From Rubripirellula sp. (lineage in GTDB: Bacteria; Planctomycetota; Planctomycetia; Pirellulales; Pirellulaceae), in the NCBI GenBank assembly GCA_029245125.1, contig JAQWPZ010000017.1:1-64000 (forward strand): 64,000 bases of DNA. The letters are read 5' to 3'. This document shows positions 1 to 9,528 of this stretch, in pieces (positions within the stretch are counted from its first letter, which is position 1; every line of letters starts with the position of its first letter). A model generated the notes under the pieces. It did no database searches and was not told the origin of the DNA. It saw nothing but the letters and a program-made list of their open reading frames with translations. The translations under genes were made by a program, and so were the position numbers.

Positions 1-1621
1 AGTCACTGCGTGGATCGGCAAATTCAGCATGAGCTTCGTCCGCGGCCTGTCGGCGATCGGGTGGACGATCGCGGGGGTCTTGGACTTCTAAGGCCGCAGC
101 GATCGGCAAGACTTCAGGTAAGACCCCGTACTGATCTGCTGCCAGCAAGATCCGACCCACACGTGGATCGACTGGAAGGCGTCCCAGTTGCCATCCGATA
201 TCGGTCAGTTCATGTTGCTCATCCAGTGCCCCCAGTTCGATCAGGGTTTGAGTTCCTTCCCGAATGGCCTCTGGTCGAGGTGGATCGAGCAAGGGAAAAT
301 TTTCCAACCGCCCAAGCCTTAGCGATTTGGTACGGAGAATCACTGCTGCCAAGTTTGTGCGGCGAATCTCGGGAGTGGTGAATGCATCCCGATGATCAAA
401 ATCATCCTGGGAATAGAGTCGCAAACAAATTCCTGGTCCGACGCGACCACAGCGTCCGGCACGCTGGTCGGCACTCGCCCGACTGGTATCTTCCACCGGT
501 AAACGTTGAACTTTGCTCCGCGCACTGTAACGGCTGATGCGTGCTGTTCCCGTATCGATGACGTACCGAATTCCCGGCACGGTTAACGAACTCTCCGCCA
601 CGTTCGTTGCGAAGATCAACCGTTGGCGACCACCTTCAGGCCGGAAAATCCGTTGCTGTTCTTTCGTCGGCAGCCGAGCGTAGAGTGGCAACAAATCAAC
701 GAGGTTGGTACGGCCGAGACGCTTGAAATGTCCGGCGACCCGATGCGAAACCTCGCGGATGTCTCGCTCAGTTGGTAAGAAGATTAACGTGTCTCCTCGG
801 CCCGTCCGGCTGAGCTGGTCAATGCCGGCGATCACATGCCGAGCCAAGTCGTAGGAACGGGAATGAACCTCTGTCTCGTCCTCGCTGACATCTTCCCACG
901 GCAAGTAGCGTATTTCGACCGGATAACCACGTCCTTCCACTTGGATGATCGGCGCCGGCGTATGTCCATCAGCAAAGTGCTCTGCAAATCTTTCCGCATC
1001 GATTGTGGCCGAGGTAATGATGATTTTTAGATCAGGCCGCTGTTGTTGCAGTCTTCTAAGATATCCCAGCAAGAAGTCGATATTTAGAGAACGTTCGTGA
1101 GCTTCATCCAGGATGATCGCATCATATTGGTTTAGATTTCGATCACTCTGCGTCTCGGCTAACAGAATTCCGTCGGTCATCAACTTGATTAGCGTGTTGT
1201 CGCTGGTTTGATCACCAAAACGCACTTGGTAGCCAACCAAATCACCGACGGAGCACTTCATCTCTTCGGCCAAGCGTGTGGCGATACTGCGAGCTGCCAG
1301 GCGGCGTGGTTGGGTATGACCAATCATGCCGCGTTGTCCGCAGCCGGCTTCCAAGCAAAGTTTGGGCAGCTGGGTGCTCTTGCCGCTACCAGTTTCGCCA
1401 CAGACCACGATGACCTGGTGATCTCGAATGAGGTCTAACAGTTCCTGCCGGTGGGCAGTGATCGGCAATTCTGGCGGATACTCGATCTGTGGCGGCTTGG
1501 ACTGTGGCGGCTTGGACTGTGCCTGCTTGGACTGTTCCTGCTTGGACTGTGCCTGCTTGGTTTGGTGGTCGGTGACCGGATGCGACAACTTCGGACTGGA
1601 GGGCTTCGGAGAATTCATCAT
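1..1621 (-). CDS. hrpA: ATP-dependent RNA helicase, HrpA/HrpB-like (DEAH box), N-terminal part; truncated by window start
   Basis: Reverse-strand translation from ATG at 1621 gives ...[24 protein letters not shown] (Walker A), [11 protein letters not shown] (DEAH), [12 protein letters not shown], and runs open to base 1 through ...[14 protein letters not shown]. Not in the ORF track because it leaves the window. Confidence 0.9.
   Translation of the reverse strand, partial: MMNSPKPSSPKLSHPVTDHQTKQAQSKQEQSKQAQSKPPQSKPPQIEYPPELPITAHRQELLDLIRDHQVIVVCGETGSGKSTQLPKLCLEAGCGQRGMIGHTQPRRLAARSIATRLAEEMKCSVGDLVGYQVRFGDQTSDNTLIKLMTDGILLAETQSDRNLNQYDAIILDEAHERSLNIDFLLGYLRRLQQQRPDLKIIITSATIDAERFAEHFADGHTPAPIIQVEGRGYPVEIRYLPWEDVSEDETEVHSRSYDLARHVIAGIDQLSRTGRGDTLIFLPTERDIREVSHRVAGHFKRLGRTNLVDLLPLYARLPTKEQQRIFRPEGGRQRLIFATNVAESSLTVPGIRYVIDTGTARISRYSARSKVQRLPVEDTSRASADQRAGRCGRVGPGICLRLYSQDDFDHRDAFTTPEIRRTNLAAVILRTKSLRLGRLENFPLLDPPRPEAIREGTQTLIELGALDEQHELTDIGWQLGRLPVDPRVGRILLAADQYGVLPEVLPIAAALEVQDPRDRPPDRRQAADEAHAEFADPRSD
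1487..1561 (-). repeat. Five tandem 15-bp units inside the helicase N-terminus, encoding Q/S/K-rich pentapeptides
   Basis: + strand units ctgtggcggcttgga / ctgtggcggcttgga / ctgtgcctgcttgga / ctgttcctgcttgga / ctgtgcctgcttggt; protein [23 protein letters not shown]. Confidence 0.9.
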
Positions 1622-1815
1622 TTCTGTGTACGGTACGACTGGTTGAACCGAGCTCGCAGGATCAACATGGAGTATTGCAGGGATTTAGGACTTATCCCGT
1701 GCAGTCAGTGGTTGGGATAACCGTCGAATCGGTTCAGTCTCGAGTATTTCAAATACCAATGGCTCCATGATTCCCATCGAGTCACGGAGGTATCGAAATC
1801 CAAAAACGTGCCGCC

Positions 1816-3618
1816 CTAGAAAGCCCACACGTTGGGGACCACCAGCAACGTGACGATCAGTACGATCATGGTCAGCGGCAACCCGAATCGAATGTAATCG
1901 GTCATGCGATAACCACCTACCCCGTAAACCATCATGTTTGTTTGATAACCGAATGGAGTCAGGAAACTGGCCGATGCGGCGATCATCACGGTGATTACAA
2001 ATGGGGTTGGGCTACAACCGATTGTCGAAGCAGCCCTCAAAGCAATCGGAAACATCAATACGGCGGCAGCATTGTTGGTGATCAATTCAGTACACAACAT
2101 GGTTGTCAAGAAAATGGCAGCCAGGGTGTACATCGGATCGCTACCCGCCACGCTGAGCAAACCTGCTGCAATTGCACTGGCTGCCCCGCTCTTTTCCATC
2201 GCTGCGCCAATCCCGATCGCCGCTGCAATCACAATCAGCACTGACCAATCGATACTCCGCCGTGCCTCATTGGTCGTACAGCAGCGAAAGCCAACCATTG
2301 CAACGGCTGCCAGCATCGCTGCGGTCATGATTGGCAGGAGTCCACTGGCGGAGGCGACAACCATCGCGAATAGAATACTGATTGATAGCCACGCCCGTTC
2401 GGGTCGCCGCACGGAACCATGTTTCACCGCACTGACTAGATAGAAGTCACGTGATTCGCTGCTGCGGTGCAAGAACGAGGGGGATGCTTCGAGCAGAAGA
2501 ACATCACCCACTTCCAATCGAACGTCGCCAAGTTTTCCGCTTAGGCGTTTATCACCTCGGGCCACAGCGACGACCGCTGCATTGTAGTGGGAGCGAAACT
2601 TGCCTTCGCGAATTGTTTTGCCTCGCAACACACAACGAGAACTGACGACCGCTTCGACGAGCGTCCGCTGCCAGGCGGGAACTTGCAGTTTGCGTGCTTG
2701 GTCATCGGGAGTGATCAGGCCGCGTATTTTTCGTAAGTCGACCACACTTTCTAGAGCACCGACCAGAATCAAAACATCACCGGAGCGTAATTTTTCATTT
2801 GGTTTGGCTGCCGCGATTACGCCGTCTTCATGCTGAATCTCGGCGACATACAGTCCGGGCAAATGTCGTAAGCCGGCCTGTTCGATCGTTCGATCGACCA
2901 ATGGGCCGCCCGCTTCCACTTGGACTTCGACGGTGTACTGTCGGGGATCGTCTGACACGCTGACTGCTGGCCGTCGCTCAGGGAGCAACCAGCGTTACAT
3001 GACAATCATGTAAATCACACCGAGTATGGTAGCGGGTACCCCGACTGCTGCCGGCGAAAAGAAACTCAGCGGTTCCGCATTCACACCTTGTTCAATTGCA
3101 TTCGCATTCATATCGGCGATGATAAGATTCGTGCTGGTCCCAATGACGGTGCACATCCCACCCAGAATCGCGGCATAGCTCATCGGCAGCAATAATCGAC
3201 TGGTGCTGACGGAGATCCGCTTAGCCAAATCGGTCACCACAGGCATCAATGCGACGACGACCGGTGTGTTATTCAAGAACCCGCTCAGGGCGGCGACGGG
3301 GATCAAAAGTCGCGACTGGGCTGAGCTCAGACCTTTAGCGCGGTGAAAGAACCAACCAGTTGCGAGCTCCGTTCCACCGGTGAATTCCAAGCCTGCGACA
3401 ACCGCAAATAATAAGGCGATCGTGATCACGCCTTGATTGCCGAATCCGGCGACCGCTTCGCTCGTCGATGGCAGGTTTTCAGACTGGGTAATGTTTTGAA
3501 CGAAAACCAGAAGGCTTAGGCATGCGATGGCTAACAAATCCATTGCCGCCAAGCGCATGGCGAGGCTCACCAGCAGCATGCCGGCGACGAAAAGCGTTAA
3601 CCAGGCTTCCCAGGACAA
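1816..3618 (-). pseudogene. SLC13/DASS-type permease with TrkA-C-like domains, interrupted by one in-frame TAA (2995-2997)
   Basis: ORF 2995..3618 (membrane N-half, GTSTNLIIAD motif) ends ...IYMIVM-TAA. After two further codons (RW) the same frame continues as LLPERRPAVSVSDDPRQYTVEVQV... (ORF 1816..2988) with the regulatory domains and C-terminal membrane half (LLVITNNAAAVLMFPIAL-like). No frame change is needed. Confidence 0.8.
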
Positions 3619-3917
3619 TTTCTGCGTCTACCTCGCTTATGGGTGAGACAAATTCGAACCCAACTCGCTCGTGTGACCCTTGATCGGATTTTGCCCTCAC
3701 CGAACCAATTGCTTGCATTTCGACCGGTCACTCCAGCTGATTTCTGCATCATTGACGCAGCTTTTGAGCTGACCTGGTTCGCTTCGTTCGATATCGAACA
3801 GAAAGGGGCTGTGGCGTGAGCCTAATTTCGCCAAGCGGCTACCAGAATTACACTGCTGACCAGGATCTCGGCTAATTGAGGTTCTGGAACCCACCGTTTC
3901 TCCATCGGAATCTTGTT

Positions 3918-4175
3918 ATGAATGCGTCCCAAACGACCCGCTCTGGGCCACTCATCATCACCTTATTAGTTGTGTTGCTGCTCATCGCCCATCAGGACAA
4001 TTGGTTTTGGACTGATGACACGCTGGTCCTTGGATTCATGCCCATCGGCCTTTTTTGGCATGTTTGCATTTCGCTGGCAGCCGCCGGTACCTGGTGGTTG
4101 GCGACTCGGATCGCGTGGCCGTTTGATGACCAAGAGACCTCTTCAGCCAGCAACAGGGAGGGTCAAGCAGAATGA
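3918..4175 (+). CDS. Small membrane protein, DUF3311-like, partner of downstream symporter
   Basis: MNASQTTRSGPLIITLLVVLLLIAHQDNWFW...GFMPIGLFWHVCISLAAAGTWWL; two TMs; stop overlaps the start of the symporter gene (ATGA). Confidence 0.7.
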   Translation: MNASQTTRSGPLIITLLVVLLLIAHQDNWFWTDDTLVLGFMPIGLFWHVCISLAAAGTWWLATRIAWPFDDQETSSASNREGQAE

Positions 4176-5695
4176 GTGTGCAACTTATCATTGTCCTGAT
4201 TTATTTGGCGTTGCTGTTGGGTTTGGGTTTGTTTTCCGGCGGCTTGTTTCGCGGCACGCGAGCCGATTACCAGTTGGCGAGTCGGTCGATCGGCCCTGTC
4301 TTGTTGTTGCTGAGCATGTTTGGCACCACCATGACTGCGTTCGCGTTGGTCGGTAGTACGGGCGAGTCGGTACGAGCAGGGATTGGTGTCTACGGGATGC
4401 TAGCCAGTAGCAGCGGGATTGTTCACTCGTTGTGCTTTTTTTTCGTTGGAGTAAAAGTTTGGACAGTCGCTCAACGAAATGGCTACACGACCCAAATCGA
4501 GTTCTTTCGGGATCGGTTGGACAACGACCTAATCGGACTGTTGTTGTTTCCGATTTTGGTGGGGTTAATCGTGCCTTACCTGCTGATCGGTGTCATTGGC
4601 GGCGGTGCTGTGATTGGGGCGATGGGTGTGCCTGCGTGGGCGGGATCCTTGTTAATCTGCTGCGTCGTCTTGATCTATGTCTTTTTCGGAGGGATGCGTG
4701 GAACTGCTTGGGCCAACGCATTTCAGACGACCGTTTTCATGGTGCTGGGGCTGGTCACGTTTGTCGTGCTGGCAAGTCGCCTGGGTGGTCAAGAAGGATT
4801 GATGGAAAACTTAAAAGTCTTGGGAGAAGCGATCCCCGATTCGCACGCGACGCGGGAAAATATGAGCAAGACGAAGTTCCTGACCTATCTATTCATCCCC
4901 TTGTCAGTCGGAATGTTTCCGCACATCTTTCAACACTGGATGACGGCCAAGAGCGCTGGTTCATTCAAGCTGCCAGTGGTTTGGCATCCAATCTTCATCA
5001 TGATTGTTTGGTTGCCCTGTGTGTTGGTGGGGACATGGGCGGTGACTGTTTACAACAGTCCTGATTTGCGACCGGTTGGTCCTGATCTACCTGCCAATCC
5101 GAATGCAGTTTTGGCGTTTCTTGTGCAGACGCATACCGGGCCGGTACTGGGAGGATTTTTGGCTGCTGGGATTCTGGCGGCCATCATGAGTAGTTTGGAC
5201 AGCCAATTTCTCTGCATGGGCACGATCTTCAACAACGACATCGTGACGCACTATCTCGGTAAAGACCGTATCAGTGATCAGCGACAGGTGTTGCTAACGC
5301 GGCTATTCATTGTTGGCATTGTTGCGATTACTTTTTTAATCAGCCTGGGGAATGTGCGAAGCGTCTTTGCGATGGGGGTCTGGTGCTTCAGCGGTTTCAG
5401 TGCATTGTTTCCGATCGTTGTGGCCGCTCTTTATTGGCGCGGCCTCAGCGCGGCAGGGGCGATCGCTGGCGTCTTGGCTGCCATCGGCAGTTGGTGCTAC
5501 CTGTTTTATCAGGGAACCCAAGTTCCAATGGAGGAAGGTGGACTAAGCAAGTACGTGATTCACCTTGATCTCGGTGAAGCGAGCTACGAGTTGATGCCCG
5601 TCGTTGCAATGATAGTCTGCTCGACCGTTGCGATGGTTGCCGTGTCGCTGGTCACGCCAAAGCCAAAACCAGAGACGTTGGCTAAGTTCTTCTGA
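4172..5695 (+). CDS. Sodium:solute symporter (SSS family)
   Basis: 507 aa multi-TM protein starting MSVQLIIVLIYLALLLGLGLFSGG; ...LGGFLAAGILAAIMSSLDSQFLCMGTIFNNDIV... is the SSS hallmark. Confidence 0.9.
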   Translation: MSVQLIIVLIYLALLLGLGLFSGGLFRGTRADYQLASRSIGPVLLLLSMFGTTMTAFALVGSTGESVRAGIGVYGMLASSSGIVHSLCFFFVGVKVWTVAQRNGYTTQIEFFRDRLDNDLIGLLLFPILVGLIVPYLLIGVIGGGAVIGAMGVPAWAGSLLICCVVLIYVFFGGMRGTAWANAFQTTVFMVLGLVTFVVLASRLGGQEGLMENLKVLGEAIPDSHATRENMSKTKFLTYLFIPLSVGMFPHIFQHWMTAKSAGSFKLPVVWHPIFIMIVWLPCVLVGTWAVTVYNSPDLRPVGPDLPANPNAVLAFLVQTHTGPVLGGFLAAGILAAIMSSLDSQFLCMGTIFNNDIVTHYLGKDRISDQRQVLLTRLFIVGIVAITFLISLGNVRSVFAMGVWCFSGFSALFPIVVAALYWRGLSAAGAIAGVLAAIGSWCYLFYQGTQVPMEEGGLSKYVIHLDLGEASYELMPVVAMIVCSTVAMVAVSLVTPKPKPETLAKFF

Positions 5696-5700
5696 TCAGC

Positions 5701-5726
5701 GGGGCCACGAAGAATAAGTTGGCCCC
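5701..5726 (+). terminator. Hairpin just after the symporter stop codon
   Basis: GGGGCCA (5701-5707) ... TGGCCCC (5720-5726), 7-bp perfect arms. Confidence 0.4.
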
Positions 5727-5737
5727 TAACATTGCAA

Positions 5738-5779
5738 AACGCGAGCAAGTGTGTCTTGGTTGACTCACTCGCTCGCGTT
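5738..5779 (+). terminator. Strong stem-loop followed by a short T run, candidate intrinsic terminator of the symporter
   Basis: AACGCGAGCAAGTG (5738-5751) pairs with CACTCGCTCGCGTT (5766-5779), 13 of 14 positions, 14-nt loop, followed by ACGTTTT. Confidence 0.6.
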
Positions 5780-6009
5780 ACGTTTTAAAGATGATGGGTG
5801 TTGGAACCCGTCATTACTATGCAGAGTCGTTTCTCTTCACGAAACGACCGAGAAAGCTGAATGGCGAAGCGACTGAGTGCTAAGAGTTCAAAGCAAGAGT
5901 CGAAAGAAGAGATCGCCGAACCAGCGGCTTGTGGGCTGCTGATTCAGCGGTTGTTTGCTACCGGGTGGATATCAGCGCAGTGGCGTCAGTGAATCCCAAC
6001 CGGATTGCG

Positions 6010-6834
6010 TTAGGACCCGAATGGATCTGCGCCGGCTCCGCCGAACGGATCAGCTCCGCCACCTCCGAATGGGTCGGCACCTGCATCGCTGGCACCTCCA
6101 CCACCGAATGGATCAGCCCCGGCACCAGCACCTCCACCACCGAATGGGTCAGCTCCCGCATCAGCTCCTCCGCCACCGAACGGATTGCTTGCAGGGGCGG
6201 CAGCACCACCGGCGGGTGCCGCGGCGGGCTGACCAGCGAATGGATCTTTTAAAGCTCCGGCGAAGGCGTCGTCGGCAACCACTTGCGGCTTACCTTGGGC
6301 CATGTCGCCAGCGAACGGGTTGGTCGCGCCAGTCGGTGGGACAGGTGGAACGATGGTGCGGTTGCCGGTGGGTGGGAGTGGGGCTACGGTGCCCGCATTC
6401 GCTGCATCGAGTTCACCGTATCGTTCTTTGGAACGTTTAATGGCTGCTGCCATCGCTTCAATTTTGGCTCGTTGTCGGATCGACTCGAGTTCGATTCTTG
6501 CCGAGCCCTGGAGACGCGAAAGCGAACGGCCGATAGATCCGTTGATACGCCCAGCAGCTTCCATCTTCGCGCCAGCTTGCCAATCGGATTTGGCCTGCTC
6601 AGGACGCCCGGTGACGCGGTAGATCATGCCGCGAAAATAGTAAGCGCGGGGATCTTGAATCGAATTATCGATCGCCATGGTGAGCTGCTGCAGTGATTCC
6701 TCCAGCATGCCAGCGTTGTAGGCGTGAACACCGCGGCCGTACATATCGGCCAACAAAGCATTCTGAGCCGTGGCCGTCTGGCCGGTCGCGATCAAAAGCC
6801 CGAGAGCAAACAAATTCAATGCAATCTTCTTCAT
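6010..6834 (-). CDS. Secreted TPR-like protein with glycine-rich DPFGGGGA C-terminal repeats
   Basis: MKKIALNLFALGLLIATGQTATAQ signal peptide (internal ATG at 6834 preferred over ORF start 6921), TPR-like LADMYGRGVHAYNAGMLEESLQQLTMAIDN...DPRAYYFRGMIY, then repeated ADPFGGGGA. Confidence 0.75.
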   Translation of the reverse strand: MKKIALNLFALGLLIATGQTATAQNALLADMYGRGVHAYNAGMLEESLQQLTMAIDNSIQDPRAYYFRGMIYRVTGRPEQAKSDWQAGAKMEAAGRINGSIGRSLSRLQGSARIELESIRQRAKIEAMAAAIKRSKERYGELDAANAGTVAPLPPTGNRTIVPPVPPTGATNPFAGDMAQGKPQVVADDAFAGALKDPFAGQPAAAPAGGAAAPASNPFGGGGADAGADPFGGGGAGAGADPFGGGGASDAGADPFGGGGADPFGGAGADPFGS

Positions 6835-7037
6835 GGTTTTTACCATCCTCCCCCAAGAGTGCTGCCTGGCGAAAAGTCGCCCGAGACGAGCGTTGCTGAA
6901 TCGAAAAGTCTTGAAAATCATCGCCGCCCAAATGGAAGCGCTAGCATCACCGCATCACGCGGGCTTGTACCAAACTGTAATCTTAGTCACCCGGATGGGC
7001 AAATTATTCCGCCGCGGAGCGGGGAAAGTTCGGGGAA

Positions 7038-8219
7038 TCAGACGATCCAACCACCCCCCAGAACCCGAGTACCGTCATAAACCACCGCTGCCTGGCCGGG
7101 AGCGACCGCCAACTGAGGTTGGTCAAATTCAACCCGAAACTGATCGGGTTGATCAGTCACCCACTCGATCTTGGCGGGTTTGGGTAGCCCGTTGTAGCGA
7201 ATCTGAACCTGCACCTGCGGCGGGATCTGGGCTCGATCAACAAGCCAATTGCTCTCGTTGGCCAGTAATCCAGGCTTGGAGAGCTCTTCCTTGGTGCCAA
7301 TCACTACACGGCATTCCTCGGGGATGATTTGCACGACGAAATAAGGCTTACCCATCGCGACTCCCAGCCCTTTTCGCTGGCCGACCGTAAAGGCTTCGAA
7401 ACCGGGGTGGTGTCCGACGATTTTGCCGTCGGTTGTGACAATCTCCCCACCCGTTTGCGAGGATCGGTCTGGCTGTCGGCCCCGCACAAAGTCGCTGTGG
7501 TGGCCTTGCGTCACAAAGCAAATTTCCTGGCTATCTCGCTTCGCGGCGACCCCGAGTCCGAGGCTCTCTGCGATTTCACGTATCCGAGATTTGGTGTAGC
7601 AACCCACCGGCAACATCATTCGGTCAAAGCGATCCGAACCGATTCCAAACAGTGCGTAGGATTGATCTTTACCAGAATCCAAACCGCGATGGAGCTCCGG
7701 GACCTGATGGCGGTTTGGAATTGGCTTCCCAGGATCTCCCTCATTTTGGATCATTTGGGCGTAGTGACCGGTCGCGACGAATTCGGCGTCGACCCCGTCG
7801 GCGTAATCAAATAGCCGTCCAAACTTGATCCAATGGTTGCATTTGACGCAGGGGTTTGGGGTACGGCCATTGAGGTAATCGTCGACGAAGTAATCAACGA
7901 TCCGGCGAAAATCCTGTTGCAGGTCGAGCGCGTAGAACGGGATTCGCATCTTCGAGGCAACCCGTCGGGCATCAGCCGCATCGGCTGCCGTGCAGCAGCC
8001 CTGCTTGTGATCGGCCCGACCTTGGGCGAGCCCGCTGAGCACCGGTAACGCGGGCCGATCGTCCCTCGTCGCGTCCTTTGATTCAACCTTGCAAACCTCG
8101 CTCGATTCCTCGCCGTGACGCATAAATACGCCAATTACTTCATGTCCGGCTTCCAGCAGCAGGTGGGCGGCGACGCTTGAATCGACACCACCACTCATCG
8201 CGAGAACGACGCGAGCCAT
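7038..8219 (-). CDS. mnmA: tRNA-specific 2-thiouridylase MnmA
   Basis: MARVVLAMSGGVDSSVAAHLLLEAGHEVIGVFMRHGEE (PP-loop SGGVDSS), PNPCVKCNHWIKFG, DQSYALFGI, CFVTQG. Confidence 0.95.
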   Translation of the reverse strand: MARVVLAMSGGVDSSVAAHLLLEAGHEVIGVFMRHGEESSEVCKVESKDATRDDRPALPVLSGLAQGRADHKQGCCTAADAADARRVASKMRIPFYALDLQQDFRRIVDYFVDDYLNGRTPNPCVKCNHWIKFGRLFDYADGVDAEFVATGHYAQMIQNEGDPGKPIPNRHQVPELHRGLDSGKDQSYALFGIGSDRFDRMMLPVGCYTKSRIREIAESLGLGVAAKRDSQEICFVTQGHHSDFVRGRQPDRSSQTGGEIVTTDGKIVGHHPGFEAFTVGQRKGLGVAMGKPYFVVQIIPEECRVVIGTKEELSKPGLLANESNWLVDRAQIPPQVQVQIRYNGLPKPAKIEWVTDQPDQFRVEFDQPQLAVAPGQAAVVYDGTRVLGGGWIV

Positions 8220-8363
8220 GTATATTTCATCCCGATGACGTGGATACCGCCCTTTTCTCCTGCCCGTAAATCGATTCTACGGGAACCGAGGGGGCGCGAA
8301 GAAAATAAACCAGTATGGGTTGATCTAGACAACATCATACGACTTGCGGAGTGAATGACGAGA

Positions 8364-9462
8364 ATGGATGCCGAACTGATCCAACGCAGCGAAGACATTC
8401 AGCAGCGTCTAAAGCAACTCGGAGACTCTCTTTGACTACCCTGCCAAGCAGGAACAAATCAAATCGATAGAGCTGAAGATGGGCGAACCCGGCTTCTGGG
8501 ATGACAATGAATCTGCCCAGAAAACGGTCGTTGAGCTGAAGTCGCTGAAAGGCATCGTCGGGCCGATGGAGGAGTTGACTGGTTCGACGCAGGACTTGGC
8601 TGCGCTGTTTGAAATGGCAGAGGAAGATCAGTCAATCGAGGCGGAAGTGACCACCGAAGTCAAACGGCTCGAATCCATCCTGGAAGATCTCGAGCTCAAA
8701 GCGTTGCTCAACGGTACCAACGATGGGGCCGGTGCAATCTTGTCGATCAATGCCCGTGACGGCGGAACCGACGCCAACGATTGGGCTGACATGATGCTGA
8801 GGATGTATTCTGCTTGGGCCGTTGGCAACGGATACAGCATCGAATTGTTGGATCGCCAGGAAAATGAGGAAGCGGGAATCAATCATGCTTCGATCGCGGT
8901 TCGCGGGCCAATGGCTTACGGGTACCTAAAAGGTGAAGAGGGAATGCACCGCTTGGTGCGCATCAGCCCGTTCAATAGTGAAGGCAAGCGACAGACCAGC
9001 TTCGCTGCAGTCAGTGTTGCGCCGGAGATTGATGATTCCATCGAAATCGATATCGAAGAAAAAGATGTGCGAGAAGATCGCTATCGTGCCGGTGGAGCTG
9101 GTGGGCAGCACGTGAACAAAACGGATAGTGCGATCCGGCTTACCCACGCCCCCAGTGGGATTGTTGTGCAGTGCCAGAACGAGCGTAGCCAGCACCAAAA
9201 CCGAGCGACCGCTTGGAAAATGCTTCGTGCCAAGATGGCGCGACGCGAAGAAGAAAGGCGAGAAGCCGAGGAAGCGAAAAAGTACGAGACGCAAGCGCGA
9301 ACCGGATTTGGAAGTCAGATTCGAAACTACTTCTTGCATCCAGACCAACGTGTGAAGGATGCTCGTACCGCGCATTACGTCGGTAACTTTAATAGCGTCA
9401 TCGACGGCAGCGAACTGCAAGGATTTCTAGATTCCTACCTACGCCTTCGAGCAGGTAAGTAA
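8364..9462 (+). CDS. prfB: Peptide chain release factor 2, expressed via programmed +1 frameshift at 8430-8436
   Basis: Zero frame MDAELIQRSEDIQQRLKQLGDSL-TGA; the +1 frame continues DYPAKQEQIKSIELKMGEPGFWDD...; GGQHVNKTDSAIRLTH (GGQ motif). An alternative in-frame ATG lies at 8355. Confidence 0.95.
8421..8436 (+). promoter_or_regulatory. prfB: prfB programmed +1 ribosomal frameshift site with upstream SD-like GGAG
   Basis: ctcGGAGactctCTTTGAC: CTT (8430-8432), TGA (8433-8435), C (8436); GGAG at 8421-8424. Confidence 0.92.
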
Positions 9463-9528
9463 TCGCTGGCAGCTGAGATCGGCCGATCATTTCACAGTGG
9501 AACGCATGCTGGGCGTCGAACAGCTCGG

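Noticed and set aside
1487-1561. CRISPR-like repeat array
   Set aside because: Units are 15 bp, contiguous without spacers, and in frame inside the helicase gene.
1991-2443. Plus-strand 150-aa ORF opposite the permease
   Set aside because: Antisense shadow of a well-supported coding region; no independent motif.
2995-2997. Possible selenocysteine/pyrrolysine recoding in the split permease
   Set aside because: The codon is TAA, not TGA or TAG, and it lies in a linker before a regulatory domain, not a catalytic site.
3640-3700. Possible tRNA on the minus strand (GGTTCGAAT T-loop-like string)
   Set aside because: The flanking bases do not form a T-stem or acceptor stem; no cloverleaf.
5955-6440. 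Plus-strand His/Arg-rich ORFs around 6.0-6.4 kb
   Set aside because: Antisense reading of the Gly-rich DPFGGGG repeats produces artificial low-complexity ORFs.
8263-8283. Hairpin CCCGTA-n9-TACGGG upstream of prfB
   Set aside because: Only 6-bp arms with a 9-nt loop; insufficient to claim a regulatory RNA.
8433-8435. prfB TGA as a nonsense mutation
   Set aside because: The context CTT TGA C with perfect +1 continuation is the known RF2 programmed frameshift.
9477-9488. 12-bp palindrome GATCGGCCGATC between prfB and the coiled-coil gene
   Set aside because: Perfect, but short and without a T tract; likely chance or a minor site, not enough to call a terminator.
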